64,000 nucleotides of DNA from contig NC_064678.1 of NCBI RefSeq assembly GCF_023278565.1, forward strand, positions 2,790,001 through 2,854,000, read 5' to 3'. The position numbers and the translations under genes were made by a program. The notes beneath the pieces were generated by a model. It saw only the letters and a program-made list of their open reading frames with translations, ran no database searches and was not told where the DNA came from. Positions 22,600 to 35,520 of this stretch are shown here, in pieces (the first letter of the stretch is position 1; every line of letters begins with the position of its first letter). This DNA is from Colletotrichum lupini. Lineage: Eukaryota > Ascomycota > Sordariomycetes > Glomerellales > Glomerellaceae.

Positions 22600-25417
22600 C
22601 TTTCGACAGTGCCGGCTTGTCAACGACTGGTTCATACCTTACCTTGCCTTGCTTTCCTTGCCCACCACGACGGCTACGGGGACGAACTAAGGCTGCGGCT
22701 ACAGATGCCAGACGCTTCTGCGGATACATTCTACAGTTCATCGGAGTAGGTGCACTACGAACGGAGTACGGATACGACAGAGACAGAGCGAGAGAGAGAG
22801 AGTGAAAGAGTAAAGGTACCTCGAAACGATTAGATACCAAGACATGACCACGACCACCCCGACCACCACTTTCACACTCGAGGTTCGCTACCGCTACCAC
22901 TACCACTTGCACTTCCACATGATATGAACATATTCCCTACCCTCTGCCCCCCCTTCGTCACACTTACACTTTCTTGTCATCTCACTCTTTCGCCCATCCC
23001 ACCCGTCAACATCCGACACCACCAAAACTATTTCCTCTTCACAGTCACGCAGCCTAACTCATCAGGCAGGGCAGATTCATCGCGCTCTACACGTTCACTC
23101 TCTACACCCCTGAGGCAAACGGTGCGCGGCAGGCAAGGTTCAAGCATCGATACAGACGGATATCCCTACCCGTCCAGCATTCTTGACTTGAACTGGCATT
23201 TATACCGGGTTTAGCGGAATACATTGCAATCCGAGTCGCGTTACAGCCACAAGTCACCTCACCTTACCTCAGTGGCTCGCGACGTGGGAAATTGTCTCGT
23301 CACTCTTCAGTGTTCCACCCCCCGAACAGGCGCAGCATAATCGCGCGTCAAAAAACGCTCAAGCGCCGCCATACAAAGCAGCCATCATCCCTCGACTCGG
23401 ACAAACCCCTGAGACGGGGAGAAAGGAAAGAGACGGGCCTTGAACAATTGGACACAAGGGCAGCGGCAAGAAGCTGGACTAATACTCTATCCTCATCCTT
23501 TTGATTTTTTGTCTTTCTCTTTCTCAACTTTGGGGAAAGAGAAGACGAGAGAGAGAAAGAGAGGCGCACGGTACCTTTAAGGAGAACAACGCCGGCGCAG
23601 TTTCCCCTTTGGTTCTTTTGATACTCTCTACTTCCTCGCAGGCGACACACTGAATCGTAGGCGCGAATATTCATCTGCCTGCTTCCGTCTCATACGCACA
23701 CTCACAACACACACATCTCACCACTGCCATCACCTCTCTCGGCACGGGCAACCATCCAACTACCACCGGTACGGCAAATTGCGAGCAAATTGCGGAGCTC
23801 ATTGTCTACATTAGATCCCAATTTCGACCTTGAGCGTCCCCATCGTCATCGTCATTGTCATCCCTGGCCGGACGCAACCGCAATACGAACCCCGTCCGTC
23901 AAGCCAAGACCACGCATGCGCTGAACTGCTCCAAGGGCCGATTTCATCTGGAGCACCTACTTCTTCTCCAACGCAGACAGAACATCGCATCTGCGGATAC
24001 TCCTAGCTCGTTTCCTCGTGTCGGATCCAAGGCTGTACCAATCCTGGGTTACCGCCAGCAAACATAGCCAGGTACTACACACGAGTTGTTGTCAAGGCAG
24101 CCAAAAACTCCAGACAAGATCCCAATAGGGATATTTCATGTGAGTGAATCTCTAACGTGTCTGCTGCCCAATGTTCGCTCCAACTCTTTTGCATCTGCGT
24201 TTCTTGTCTCCTTCATCTGCCGCCCAAAGACCAAACAAGGCAAGGGCAGAAACTCTCTTGACGGCGTCGAGCATCCGTACAGGCCGGGACGCTGGGTCGG
24301 GCTGTTCCCATCCAATTTCTCTCACACATATTCATACACCAAGGGCTGCACAGCCTCAGGTCTCAGCGGCATCTTTCTCACCAATTTCTGCCCTTGTTCC
24401 ACCCCCGGAGCGGACAAGACACCGCTCTCGCTCTCTCGTCCTTGTCGCACGTTCCCAAGACAAGGTACCTTGCCTTTTTTTTTTTTTTTTTACTGACGCA
24501 CGCGCGCACAGCCCAGCAAGCAATTATTTGTCCCACGCCCCTCCCCCCGCCGACGCCCTCTAAAAAAGAAGGGAAGAAAAAAGTCCAAAGCTCAAGCTCC
24601 CGCGACCTCCGCGCGCCGCGTACCGAAGCACCGCCGGCGGCAGAAAGCAGCAACAGCTCCAGCTGCTACCTTAGCTCCAGTTCCAGTCCCAGCACCACCT
24701 TGCCAGCTGCAGCTGCACCTGTACTTTGTACCAGCACTCTGTCCCGCCAGCAAAGAGTGTCATCATTGCGCTTGATTACCACCTCACTCTCTTTTTTTCC
24801 CTCTTGTGCAGATCTTTGAAAGGGACCAGGGGGTAACGCGAGGAAAGGAAAGAGGAAAAAAAAGAGAAGAAAACTTTACCCACCCCCACGACAAAGCAAC
24901 GACTTGGATCTCAACCACGCCAGATAACAGGTCCCCATTTCTTACTCATCCACATCGACCTCTCACGGAAGATCATCTCCCAAGAGACTCTCCAAGTCCG
25001 GAAGATATCGAGGCGCCCTCCCTGTCTCAAAAAGCCGCTCGCTTGCTCGCCTCGGTCCTTCAGCCCAACGCTATCATAGCTGTTGCTGAGTTCTTCTACT
25101 TCTCCGTAGCTATTCCAGAGCAACATTCCGCTTAGCTTGGCTCGGCCCGAATCGCTGATTCTGGCTCTCATTGACGCGCGCGAACACCTGCGCACCCTTT
25201 TCGTCAACATCATCTCTGCCGAAGCTCCCCGCCGACTGACTATTCACTCACCACGCGACGATTATCCGTCAACTTACCTTGCCGCCGGTCGCTTGCTGCA
25301 TCTGCGCAGCTATTCTACCACGGCACAAACATCGCTTGCTCGGCCTAACGCGCCTGCATAGCGACATAACGACTTTCACCACTCAACGTCCGAGTCGGTG
25401 AGGTGCCGTTTTAAATC
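22600..25417 (+). promoter_or_regulatory. Pyrimidine-rich upstream/leader region of the fused Zn2Cys6 gene
   Basis: From about 22.6 kb the plus strand becomes strongly C/T-rich, with many CTC, TCT and CACAC runs and a T17 tract at 24475-24491. This continues to the start codon at 25418. CT-rich tracts upstream of, or within, long 5' leaders are common for regulated genes of filamentous ascomycetes, so I infer promoter plus leader. The transcription start is not located, and leader introns are possible. Confidence 0.4.
24475..24491. repeat. T17 homopolymer
   Basis: Seventeen consecutive T residues sit in the pyrimidine-rich upstream region of the fused Zn2Cys6 gene. No target-site duplication or retroelement body is seen beside it, so it is read as simple sequence. 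Confidence 0.85.
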
Positions 25418-27545
25418 ATGTCAACATTTACTGCCCTCAATGGGGGCTCACCAAAAACGTCAGAACCACCCAACCCGCCCGCCGACGCCAGTAGAGCCCC
25501 GTCAGACGAGCGCACCAATGGACAACCCGCCCTTCCTGAGCCCAAATCGACAGCCGCCGTAGAGCCCTCCCCAAGCCAGAGGGAGCCCTGGGCCGGCCCC
25601 AGCCAGGACAGATCCCCGTATCAAACGGCAACTTACCCCGACGTTGATGGCTCTCATAAGAGAAAGCGATCAAACTCAGTAGAGCTGAGGCGAGAAGCTC
25701 CCGGGCGTCAGGAAAAGTCCCCGGAGGCCGCTTCTCAACCCCACCCACCAGAATCACGTGAACCCTATGGAACGCCCTCGCGCGATCATCGCCCGTACGC
25801 TGAACGCGAAGATTCAAGGGAACAGGGTGAGTCATGGTATTCACGGGAGGGAAGAGAAAGAGAGAGGGAGAGGGAGGAGAGGGGTTACTACGATCAACCT
25901 TCTGCAACGTCTACCCAAGGTCAATCCGAGGAGCAAATTGGGGAGGCTCTAAGACGCGCTAACCAGATGGATGCGAATGATTACGACAACACCAGCCCTG
26001 ACGGTGATGATCGATCTATGGCCTATGGATCTTACACCCCTGGCGGATCCCGTGATATGCTTCAATCCGACAAGGCGAAGAGAAAGCGAAACTTCAGTAA
26101 CCGAACCAAGACGGGCTGTCTTACATGCCGAAGGAGGAAGAAGAAGTGCGACGAGCAGAAGCCAGAATGTAGGAGATGCTCTGATCTTTGCCATTTCTTG
26201 TTTGAGTGATAACGCTGACCATTTTCCAGGTAGCAACTGTCTTCGTGGAGGCTTTGTCTGTGCAGGATATCCTCCGCAGCGAAACACGGCTTGGCAGAAG
26301 CCGGACAGCAAGGCCGCCGCCATCCCCTTGGAGTCCAAAGACCCCAGCTACGTCCCACCTGGTGCTTACGGTATGCCACAGCAAGCTCCTTACGGCAGCC
26401 AGCCAGCCGTCGGACCAAGGCGAGAGGCATTACCTCCCTACCGCGGCCAGCCCTTGCGGATAGATCCTCCTCAGGGCCGACCCCTACTGACTGACGACGA
26501 CCGGCCGACAGCCTCGACGATTCCCAGTGCATCGGTCGCAAGCCCCGAGACCAAGCTATCCGCCATTCCCTACACTCCAGCGAACGCCTTCCCGACGCCA
26601 ATTAGTGCCCAAGGGCCTCCCCATGCCCCCTTCTCGGAGAGAAAGGACTACCAGCGTGTGCCCCCGTTGCACGACATTAGCAGGACTGTGCCGGAGCCGG
26701 AGACGCCTCATCCTGGCAACACGCTGCCGCAAATCAACATTCTGCACCCCACGAGGTCGAACAGCCCCATCCCGCAGCCTCCAGCAACTAGCAATGCACA
26801 AGTCGCCGCGCAGCTAGCCTTATCGCACACCCAGTTTTCTTCCAGCCGGTCTAGGACGACGAACAAGGAGGATATGCTTGCCGGCAAGCTCTACTACCCA
26901 TTTGATAAGGAGCTTGTCCTTGAGCGCGAACGGTGCAGCGCTGCATGTTGGCGATTCAACAACTCGACGAACCCCAATAACGGTGTCTCGCCAACCGAGC
27001 GAGGCCGCCTGTTCCGTGAGATTTTGCAGCCTCGCGACCCTATCCAAATTTCGCCAACAGTTGCATCGCCAGTGACCAACATTGGAAGAGTGGGCGAAGA
27101 CGTTGTTGTGGAAGCGCCATTCACTTGCGACTACGGGTACAATATCTCTCTTGGGAAGAATGTCGTTGTTGGCCGAAGTTGCACCATCATCGACACCTGC
27201 GAGGTCAAGATTGGCGACAATTGCCACATTGGACCGAACGTGAGCATTTACGCGGCAACGCTACCCACCGACCCTAAGAAGCGCTTAGGTAGCAGGGGCC
27301 CTCAACTTGGCAAGCCTGTCACCATCGAAGAGGACTGCTTCATTGGTGGAGGCGTCATTATCCTGCCAGGCGTCAGGATTGGGCGCGGAAGCACCGTTGG
27401 GGCCGGTGCGGTTGTCACCAAGGTATGTCGTCGACATGCGCTCCCTCATTATGAAACTCTAGTCTAACATATGCTGCAGGACGTCCCTCCCTTCACCATC
27501 GCTGTCGGCAACAACGCTAGAATTATCCGCGGCATTTCCTCCTAA
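25418..27545 (+). CDS. Zn2Cys6 zinc-cluster protein fused to a maltose-acetyltransferase-like hexapeptide domain
   Basis: Exons are 25418-26168, 26230-27422 and 27480-27545, giving 669 residues. The first 200 residues are disordered and Pro/Ser/Glu/Arg-rich. The zinc cluster has cysteines 234, 237, 244, 251, 254 and 261 (CX2CX6CX6CX2CX6C). Cys251 is split by intron 1, which confirms that splice. A Pro-rich linker runs to about residue 465. Then comes a Mac-type entry helix region (DMLAGKLYYPFDKELVLERE) and a left-handed beta-helix of hexapeptide repeats ending IGRGSTVGAGAVVTK and DVPPFTIAVGNNARII. In the maltose/galactoside acetyltransferase family, the loop motif has a catalytic His before Pro. 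Here it reads YAATLPTDPKKR, with Leu595 in that place. The DNA-binding cluster predicts a nuclear regulator. The acetyltransferase part is more likely a ligand-binding or trimerising module than an enzyme. The gene has the longest upstream gap in the window. Confidence 0.9.
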
Positions 27546-30500
27546 GACAGCACTTGGTCTCTGTCTGCTTCCCTATCTCTTCCTCGCTGCTATGATACCC
27601 AGCTGCGTCTCATTGTACAAAAGCGTGTGTGTATGTGTTGTGATTTTTTTCTATCTTATTCCTTTTATTCCATATCATTTCTTATTATTGTTTCTACGAT
27701 TTGGAGCCAAGCGCAAGGAGCAAGAGAGGGAACCACCAAAAAAGAGCCTGGCGTTTTCTAATACATTGGTTTCCTTGACACGAAGCTGGCTTGATGGGGA
27801 AACAGGCCCCATGGGCCTAGCTAAGCTAGTTGGAGAGAAAAGCACGAGTAGGCACCGGTTGCGTGGGGGTTTAGCTCTGGTAGCTCGAGACGGAGGCCGG
27901 ATGGACGAGCTTACTTTACATTGACAGCAAAAGGCTGTCAGTGCACAAGAGGAGGCAAACAGTGTTTGGTGCGTTGTGTGTTGTGTGTATGTATCTTGAT
28001 GCTGCCTAGGCAACGAGATGTCGGGCATGTCGTCCGGCATAGGATCGGTAGCTTTATTGCATGAGGCAAATGAAAGTTGTTGCCAGACATGACGTCGATG
28101 AATCTATTCAACTTGTGCTGTGCAATGTGAATAAGCCCCACTGGCGGATGGAGATCGAGATGCAAGTTCAACTACTGCCGTCTGTCTCGATCCTGCCGCT
28201 CCTCCTAGACGCGGGCACATGCCGTGCCAAACTAGCCCTATGAGACAGTAGCGTGCAGCGTCAAAATGTTTCAAGCTTGTCAAGAAAATTTCGGCCTCTC
28301 CTTGGCCTCCTTGGCCAGCCTATACTCTCTGTACAGATGGGATGACGGGATCACGAAAGGGAAAAAAAAAAACGGTGGAGAATTAGGGGTCATGGCGCGG
28401 TAGAAGACTGAGACTGGTCGGATATGAAGTAGTCCGATAGACCGCAGACGCCAGCCAGCACGCGCCGTGTAAGTGATGATGGATAGGAATAGGTAGGTAG
28501 GTCAGGTATGCCGTTGCTCTTTTCCGCAGTGGCGTGTAGTATCGAAATGTTTCAAGATCCAGGGGTAGCAGCACGGCGTTTGGATCATGCAGCAGGTCTG
28601 CAAGAGTAAAGAGCGGCCTTGCCGATACGAAGATTGGATGATGGGGGATCACGGAGCAGGCAGAGACCAGCTGCTCATTGTGTATAGGACTTTTGAGTTA
28701 GAGTAGGGTCATGGCGGTAAGATGAATACTTGGATAGGCGCTGCGATACGAATGCCATGTTGAGGGCAGAGTAGCACAGATGCCGGTGGGATTCATGTCA
28801 GCCTTAGCGGTTGTTTCTTCCTACGTGCCAGAGGGCGTTAGGCGTAGGTTGCGTCCAATATCTCGGGCCGTGCGTGTGAAGTCCGAGAGACGGCCGCCCC
28901 GATGTACGGCCCGCGGTCATGGTGAGGAATGCAGCGCTAGTGGCGCTAATGATATCCCATTCCAGCAATCGATGGGAAAAGAAGTACGAGAATGTGTGGG
29001 CACTGGAGTGATCCTCGGATCCGGATACGTGTGCTATCGTTGGATAATCTGTACGGGTATGTAAGTGTATGTAAAGTGAGATTTTGGGTGCACGCGAACG
29101 GCGGATTTACATGTACGCCAGGCGTTTCTGCATTGTAAGAGGTGCCAGGCTAAACATAGTTGTTAACAAGAGGCTTGAATCTTGATGTTCATGTGTTCAT
29201 TGGACGGCATAGGGCGTTTGACGGATGGCGGAAAACGAGGAGGGAAAGTGTTTGGACGTTTTCTTTGGAGAGGGGTGAGGAGGCGTGTAGGGAGGGGTTG
29301 AGAGGATGACAATAAACCATAGTAGGTAAAAAGGGAGAGAGATACCACGATTGAGTTTTGAGAAAAAGGTCTGTGTCTCTTTGGGCACTGCTGTCCCTGT
29401 CAGTCAGAAACATTTTGACTTGCTCTCTTTATCAAGCTCTTCCTTGGTCTCCTGTCTGGTTAACATGTGCAAGATGGGAGAGACGCACACACATACACAC
29501 TACTAGAGAGTGAACGGACGAGAGCATGCGGAGTGTTTTGATTCCATCATCGTAAGAGTCCGTTTGAGAGGAGGTTCGTGTAGATGTTTCGGCGTTTAGG
29601 AAGAAAGTTGGGACGTTCCCGATAGAGAGACCAAAGAGGGGGAGAGGACAAGGGACAGGGTTGTGTCATATCGTGGTTCGTTCCAGTGGTTTAATTAATT
29701 TCGCTGTAAACTCGACTTAGAGATGCGAGATTTGCCTTGGCTCTGCATGTTCTCACGGTTTAATTGTTCATCGGTAAAGCTTCTCCGAACCGCTCGGACG
29801 TTTCTTCTTTCATGTAGTCTAGTGTAGTAAAGGAGGGGGTAAAGAGCAATGTCATAGAGAAGACGCTTACCGTTGCTTTCTGCCTTCTTTACAGAAAAGA
29901 AGTTAAAGAGAATGGACGTGCTCATCGAATGCAGTCGCTCGTGCCGAAAGGTAATCAATGACACATGGACGTCTATAAATGGTATACAAGCTCGATGCAG
30001 AAAAGCGGCGTTTCTGACAGCTGTAAAGCTGAGCTCTAAAAAGAACTTCGGTGTATCCCGGTATATTGTGGCATACGGCGGTGGTGATTTCTCTCGTTTT
30101 CTTGTTCGTGGTGTCGATGAGATGATGTTCAATGGAAGTTGAAGCTTATGGATGCCTACAATCGGTAAGGTACGTATTAGAGCCGGAGATATGATGTTTC
30201 CAAAAGGGGAAGGCGTAAAAGCCGGGGATTAACCCCGACTAACAAGCACCTTCCAAAGTTCCTCCTCCTCCTTTCCTATGCTTGTGATGACGATTGCTCT
30301 CCTTCCATTGCTCACTGACATTGGTCACGTTTCCGGGAAACTTGCATCTCCATTGCTCTTCCGGGTACTGCTCCATACTCTTTTCTGCTTCTTCCTCAAG
30401 AGAAACAAGCAGCTAAACTCCGGATCACTTGCATCCCAGATCGGTAATCCATCTCGGACCTCGTCTTACCTCACTTCGCCCAAGCTCACTCCTCTACACG

Positions 30501-30676
30501 CTACTCTACGGGAATCTGGGACATCAACTCGGCCCATAGCCATCACCCCACACCCCGAAAATCTTGGCCAAGGGGGTGTATTCCAAAGAAAAGGGGTGAA
30601 GAGAAGGAAGAGTGCCTTAGATCGAGGGTAGGGTAGCAGAGCCGACTCGGCCGGCGCAAAGAAGAGGGAACGAACC
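27546..30676. promoter_or_regulatory. Gene-free region between the two Zn2Cys6 genes
   Basis: This stretch is 3.1 kb. It should hold the 3' end of the fused regulator and the promoter of the next regulator. Open frames such as 29873-30142 plus and 29695-30132 minus are mutual antisense shadows with no domain. Nothing else is identifiable. Confidence 0.5.
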
Positions 30677-33433
30677 ATGTCATCCGCGTCGGACATCACT
30701 CAGTTCACGTCCGTCTTCCGTGCTCAGTCTCTGTCCGACGGCCAGCGCAGGGTGACAAAGCGCAACCGTCAACCCGTCTCGTGCCTAGCCTGCCGCGCGC
30801 GGAAGCTACGATGCGATCGCGCACTCCCATGCGGTGCGTGTGTTAGGCGCGGGGACGAGGGGGCATGCAAGTTTGGGGCTGCTGCCCCTGCCTCAGCTTC
30901 TACTTCTGCTTCTGCACCTGCACCTGCATCTGCATCTACACCATCTACATCTGCTTCTGTCTCTGCCTCTGCGTCAGGCGGCGCTAATGCTGTCACCGGT
31001 ACCGGTTCTATTACCGTTTCTGGAAGCGATGCTATTCCTGTCACCTCTGGTGGAGGCATTGGGAATACTCCGACCTCGACCACTCGTGCAAACGGGAATC
31101 TAGCCGCTGTCACTTCAGATGGAGCTACTCGTCATCGACGTGGGAGCGGAGCGGGACAGCAGCCGCGTCCGGAGGTTCACTTCCGCCTCCGAAAATTGGA
31201 GGATATGGTCCAGGACCTCGTCCGGAGGGGCATGAATTCATCCAAAGACCGTGACCGGAACGGCCCCCAGTCCACCCCGGCACCGGCCTCAGGACCCGGC
31301 CCCACCAAGTCCACCGGGACCGTCAACGCCGTGCCGACACCACCGACGGACTCGGAACCACTCCAGAGCGGAAGCAGCAGCACCGGCGATGACTCCCCAG
31401 CCCCGATTGCTATCGACGGAGACGACGCCTACTACGGCGCAACGCACTGGACCGCTCTCCTCCATCACATCCGCGAGATCAAAACGGCCCTTGAGCCGGA
31501 TCCTACCGTTGCTCCTGAACCTCCCGAAGGTGGCGCCTGCTCCATCGGCCCAGACTTCCTCTTCGGCGCCGTCGTGCCCGTCTCCCTGCCGGAGGTTCTC
31601 TACAGCCTCCCGCCACGACAGGACCTCGAGAAGCTACTCGGCGTCTACTTCAACGCTAGGTTCACCGCCGTGCCCTTTATCCACGTCGGCCGCTTCCAAC
31701 GCGAGTACGCCGCTTTCTGGGCCAACCCGGAGTCGATGAGCTGGCTCTGGATCAGTATCTTGTTTTCCATAATATCAAACGCCACCGTCATCGTCCGCGG
31801 TAAGGGTAACGCCGAAGCACTCGGCCTCAACCCTGCAAAGCTCAAAGAGGCCTCGGCGTATTCGGGTCGCGCGGTGCAGTGCCTCATCAAGGGCAACTAC
31901 CTCGCCGCGAGACCCTACTCAGTCGAAGCGACGCTCCTCGTCGCCTACTCCCGCGTACTAGGCAGCAGGGACATGGACCCGGTCCTCTGGAACATGTTCG
32001 GCGTCGCCACGCGCCTGGCCCAGCGCCGCGGCTACCATCTCGAGCCCTCGCACCTCTCGGTACCCATCACCCCCTTTGACGCCGAGATGCGCCGCCGCGC
32101 CTGGTTTTACTGCGAGGCGTTTGACCTCCTGCTGTCCTTCCAGCTCGGCATGCCGGCCATCGTCCACGAAGGCGACAACGACGCCGTCGGGCCCGAGAAC
32201 CACCCGGACGAAGACTTTGACGAGAACACGACGACGATGCCGCCGCCTCGCCCGCCGACGGAAGCCACGCCTTCGCTCTACTACTGCTATAAGTCGAAAC
32301 TCTGCCGGATCCTTCGGCGCGTCATCCGCCACGCCCTATCCCCCGCGCAGCCCGCCTACGCCGAAACCCAAGTCCTCAACGACACCTTGCACGCCTGGCA
32401 CGCCGCCCTGCCCGCTGTGCTGCGCGTGAGGCCGATCCGGGAGACGGGCTTCACGGAGCAGAATCATACGGTCATGCAGCGGCTGATGCTGGAGCTGATG
32501 TACAGTAAGGCGCTGTGCGTGCTGCACCGGCGGTACCTAAGCAGGGAAAAGGGGTGCTATAACGGGGACCCGCGCTTCGCTTCGTCGAGGGAGATCTGCA
32601 GGGCTGCGGCGCTGCGGGTGTTGGATTTGCATGCCGAGTTTGATCGGGAGGCGAGCCCCGGGGGTAGGTTGTTTGAGGATCGGTACATGTTGAGTAGTCT
32701 GACGTTGCATGATTTCATGATTGCTGCCATGGTTGTTTGTTTGGATCTGAATGAGAGTACGGATACGAGGTATGTTCTCTCGTCTTAGGAGCTGCTCCTT
32801 TCTTGGCCGGAAAGGGGGTTACGAGGAGAATAGCGGGCTTGAGGATGTCTGAGTTATTTTTGCTAACGACTGGGGAAAAGTGAGGAAGACTATGAACGAA
32901 AAATGGAGGCCCTAAAGACAGCAAGCGAGATCTGGTCGCGGAGGTCAGACTGCTCCAAGGACGCAAGGCACGCGGCGGCGGTCCTGCGGGCCATGGTCCA
33001 GCGCATATCGCGCCAGAGGAAGCAGCAGCACACCGACAACATCACGAGCACGACGGCAACGGCTGAGACGGCAGCGAACACAGGCAGTAGTAGTTTCGAT
33101 GGCCCATATCGAGACCCGGCTCTGTTCAGCGAGTCGTTGGCTCTGCACTCTGGGTTTGGAGATGTTGATGGCTTGCGTTGTCAGACGCCAGGCCAGGGTC
33201 AGGGTTTCCTTGGAGAGGGGGCGTATCAGAATGATGAGTTTGATTTTATGGCGTTGGATAATGCTTTGAACGATCCTGCTAGTGTGGACTGGGTAAGTTT
33301 TGGCAGAAGATGCTTCCCTGAAGAATTATGATCTGGAGAGATTATGAACTGACGATTGACGCAGAGCATGTTGGATCAATACTTGATGCTGGACCGGGCT
33401 GGGGAACTGGCGATGGACGTGTCCCTCGAATAA
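30677..33433 (+). CDS. Zn2Cys6 transcription factor with fungal-specific trans domain
   Basis: Exons are 30677-32769, 32881-33292 and 33365-33433, giving 857 residues. The zinc cluster lies at Cys36, 39, 46, 52, 55 and 64 (CX2CX6CX5CX2CX8C) with the usual basic stretch RARKLRC. Residues about 71-100 are a Ser/Ala/Pro/Thr low-complexity run encoded by imperfect GCNTCN hexamers. A predicted coiled segment follows (FRLRKLEDMVQDLVRRG). The fungal_trans (middle homology) region starts near residue 290 and includes FNARFTAVPFIHVGRFQREY, LLVAYSRVLG, RLAQRRGYHLEPS and RRRAWFYCEAFDLLLSFQLG. The last exon codes a short tail that includes SMLDQYLMLD. This architecture is that of nutrient, stress or secondary-metabolism regulators. 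The target pathway cannot be read, because no biosynthetic cluster surrounds it. Both introns fit branch, acceptor and frame. Confidence 0.9.
30890..30976 (+). repeat. Imperfect hexanucleotide (GCNTCN-type) repeat inside the coding region
   Basis: Alternating GCT/GCA/GCC and TCT/ACT/CCT codons encode a Ser-Ala/Pro-Ala/Ser-Thr run at residues 71-100 of the regulator. Repeat units drift in sequence, but the period of six stays in frame. Length variation would change the linker behind the zinc cluster without a frameshift. Confidence 0.75.
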
Positions 33434-35520
33434 AATCCTTTCTCTGCTGTCATTCATACTGTGATGCTAGCAGGAAGAGGAGGATCATAGTCTGCTGTCA
33501 ACAGGCAAGGTGACCTTGAAATAGATCGCCAGGGAAATGAGACTGGCTTCATCCTCCAACTATAGCCGTATATTTAAGGCCGCAGCATGTCCTCGATACC
33601 GTAGAAGAGACTAGCAGCCACACTGTTCGTTGCCGACGATAGTGTGATGATGTTATTCTTCGTGTTGAGGCAAGGTCGCAAGTCCCGATGTGACAGCCAA
33701 TTGTCCAGAATCCTGGGCTGAGCCGAGGTAGGCACAACTCTCACTCATCTCACCCAGCACCCCTTACACGCACCGAAGACATATCCCTCAGGGAATACAC
33801 CTCCAGTGGCAAACATCTCTCCACGAGGTAAGGTAGCTATGTTGGAAGGAGTCCTTCGGGCCTTTTTGACGTCTGAATGGTTACCGACCTTGCATCCCGG
33901 GGTGGCCTTCCTGCTGGCGAAGCATGTGGAAGAAGCCGCCAAGTTTTGGCCATGGTCGTCACACTGTTGCCTGCAAGAAGGGATTGGAGCCTGGTATGGG
34001 CGTATCTGTAGTGAATGATATCTACCCAGACCACGAGAGAGACTCGAGTTTACGAGTACCTTACTGAGTGGACATCACCGCAGAGCAAATCCCGGATACC
34101 ATCTCAAACGAACACCAAGGCCGATTCTCACACTGGATAGACATCCCCTGACCGTCTTTCCCAGGTCAAGAATATCACACAGATACAACTCCGTCTCGGC
34201 ATCTACGCCGGCTCAGTCAATCAACCACATCATCCAAGGACCACGGCTCACGCCAGCTTTGCAAGAGGTCGACAACCACATCATCTCAACATCCGTCACG
34301 CTCCTTCTACACGGACACGCCTACCTATCAAAGTCTCGTATGATCCATCCCAGTGGCTTGCATTTTCATAATGATCGGTTCAAGTATCTGACCTACGCTA
34401 GATTAGATCTCGTCACGCGAAGTAGGCAGTTCGAAATCCACCTCTCGGAATCTAATACGCCAGTCATGTGTATGTATATGGTGAACTTGGTGACCTGAGC
34501 AACAACGGGGCTAACATAACCCAACACGCTTGAGACAGGCATTCGAATTTATACGTTCCTGTTCCCTGGCAATGGAAACAGCAGGCAAACAAGTCTTCCA
34601 TTCTTGTTGAAGTTGTTTTTCGCAGCATGAAGCCTGGAGATTCAAAGTGCTCCGCCATCACGCTAGTTCATCTCGATAGGCCAAAACGAACATCTCGTAT
34701 CGTACACGCATCAGAGTCAGTTCCGGCAACTGCATCATCATGTCGAGGAAGGGTGGCATGTCACATCAGGAAACGCAGAGGTCATTGAGTGGTGTAGTGT
34801 AAAGTTTCATGTCCATTGTATCCCTCTCTCTCTCTCTTCTGTCTATCGGCCTCCACACAACTCTCTCCCCAAAGTATCTCTCAACCGCCGTCTCGCATTC
34901 ACCAATCTCTCTCCCCAACAGCGCAGTCGCCTCAAGCTGTGCCGGACACGGCGAGCCCTATTATCAACTTTAACGAAAACGTGCGGCAGAACCTAACCCA
35001 ATGCTTAAAAACCCCTGCAACCGCCATGCGCCGTGCTGCGCTGTACATTATCAAGTTGTATGTTTTTTGTTTCTCTCCTTAGAAACAGAAAGTTCTTAGT
35101 TAAAGAAGGTCCCCATTCCCGAGGTGAGATTTCCATGCCAGTGATTTTATGATGCCCCGACGACCTCCAGAAGCGGAGACGCCGTCGACGCACAGATGAA
35201 GAGAAAACCAGAAAGAAAGGCTAGTGTGTTCGTCATTATCCCGGAATAGCCAGTGTGCGCGCTGGATGCTACTCCGTGGTCGTCATGCGGGAAAAAAGTG
35301 TAGCTCAGAGGATGAATAAGTTTTCGTCGGAAAAGATGAAGAGTGACGGACAAAGGGGATTGGTGGGTGGTGGATAAGTCGTCAACCAGGTGTGGCCGCC
35401 TGGTTTTCTCAAACATCGATCCGGCATCTGGCTGGGTTTGTCCAGTGGGCATTTATATAGTGGTGAGGTGTAGTCTTAGCCGTCCTTGTGGCAACACGAA
35501 CATAAACAGAAGCCAAGATT
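33434..35520. other. Convergent intergenic region, possible decayed coding patch at 33.85-34.5 kb
   Basis: No intact gene is supported in these 2.1 kb. Between about 33850 and 34500 on the plus strand, several adjacent frames carry protein-like segments (for example VSVVNDIYPDHERD, then ITAEQIPDTISNEHQGRF, then NITQIQLRLGIYAGSV). Stops and frame changes interrupt them. This could be a decayed gene or chance; I recognise no family. The remainder holds the 3' ends of the two flanking genes. Confidence 0.35.

Noticed and set aside
24475..24491. T17 read as the tail of a minus-strand retroelement
   Set aside because: No target-site duplication and no element-like sequence beside it; the surrounding DNA is generally pyrimidine-rich.
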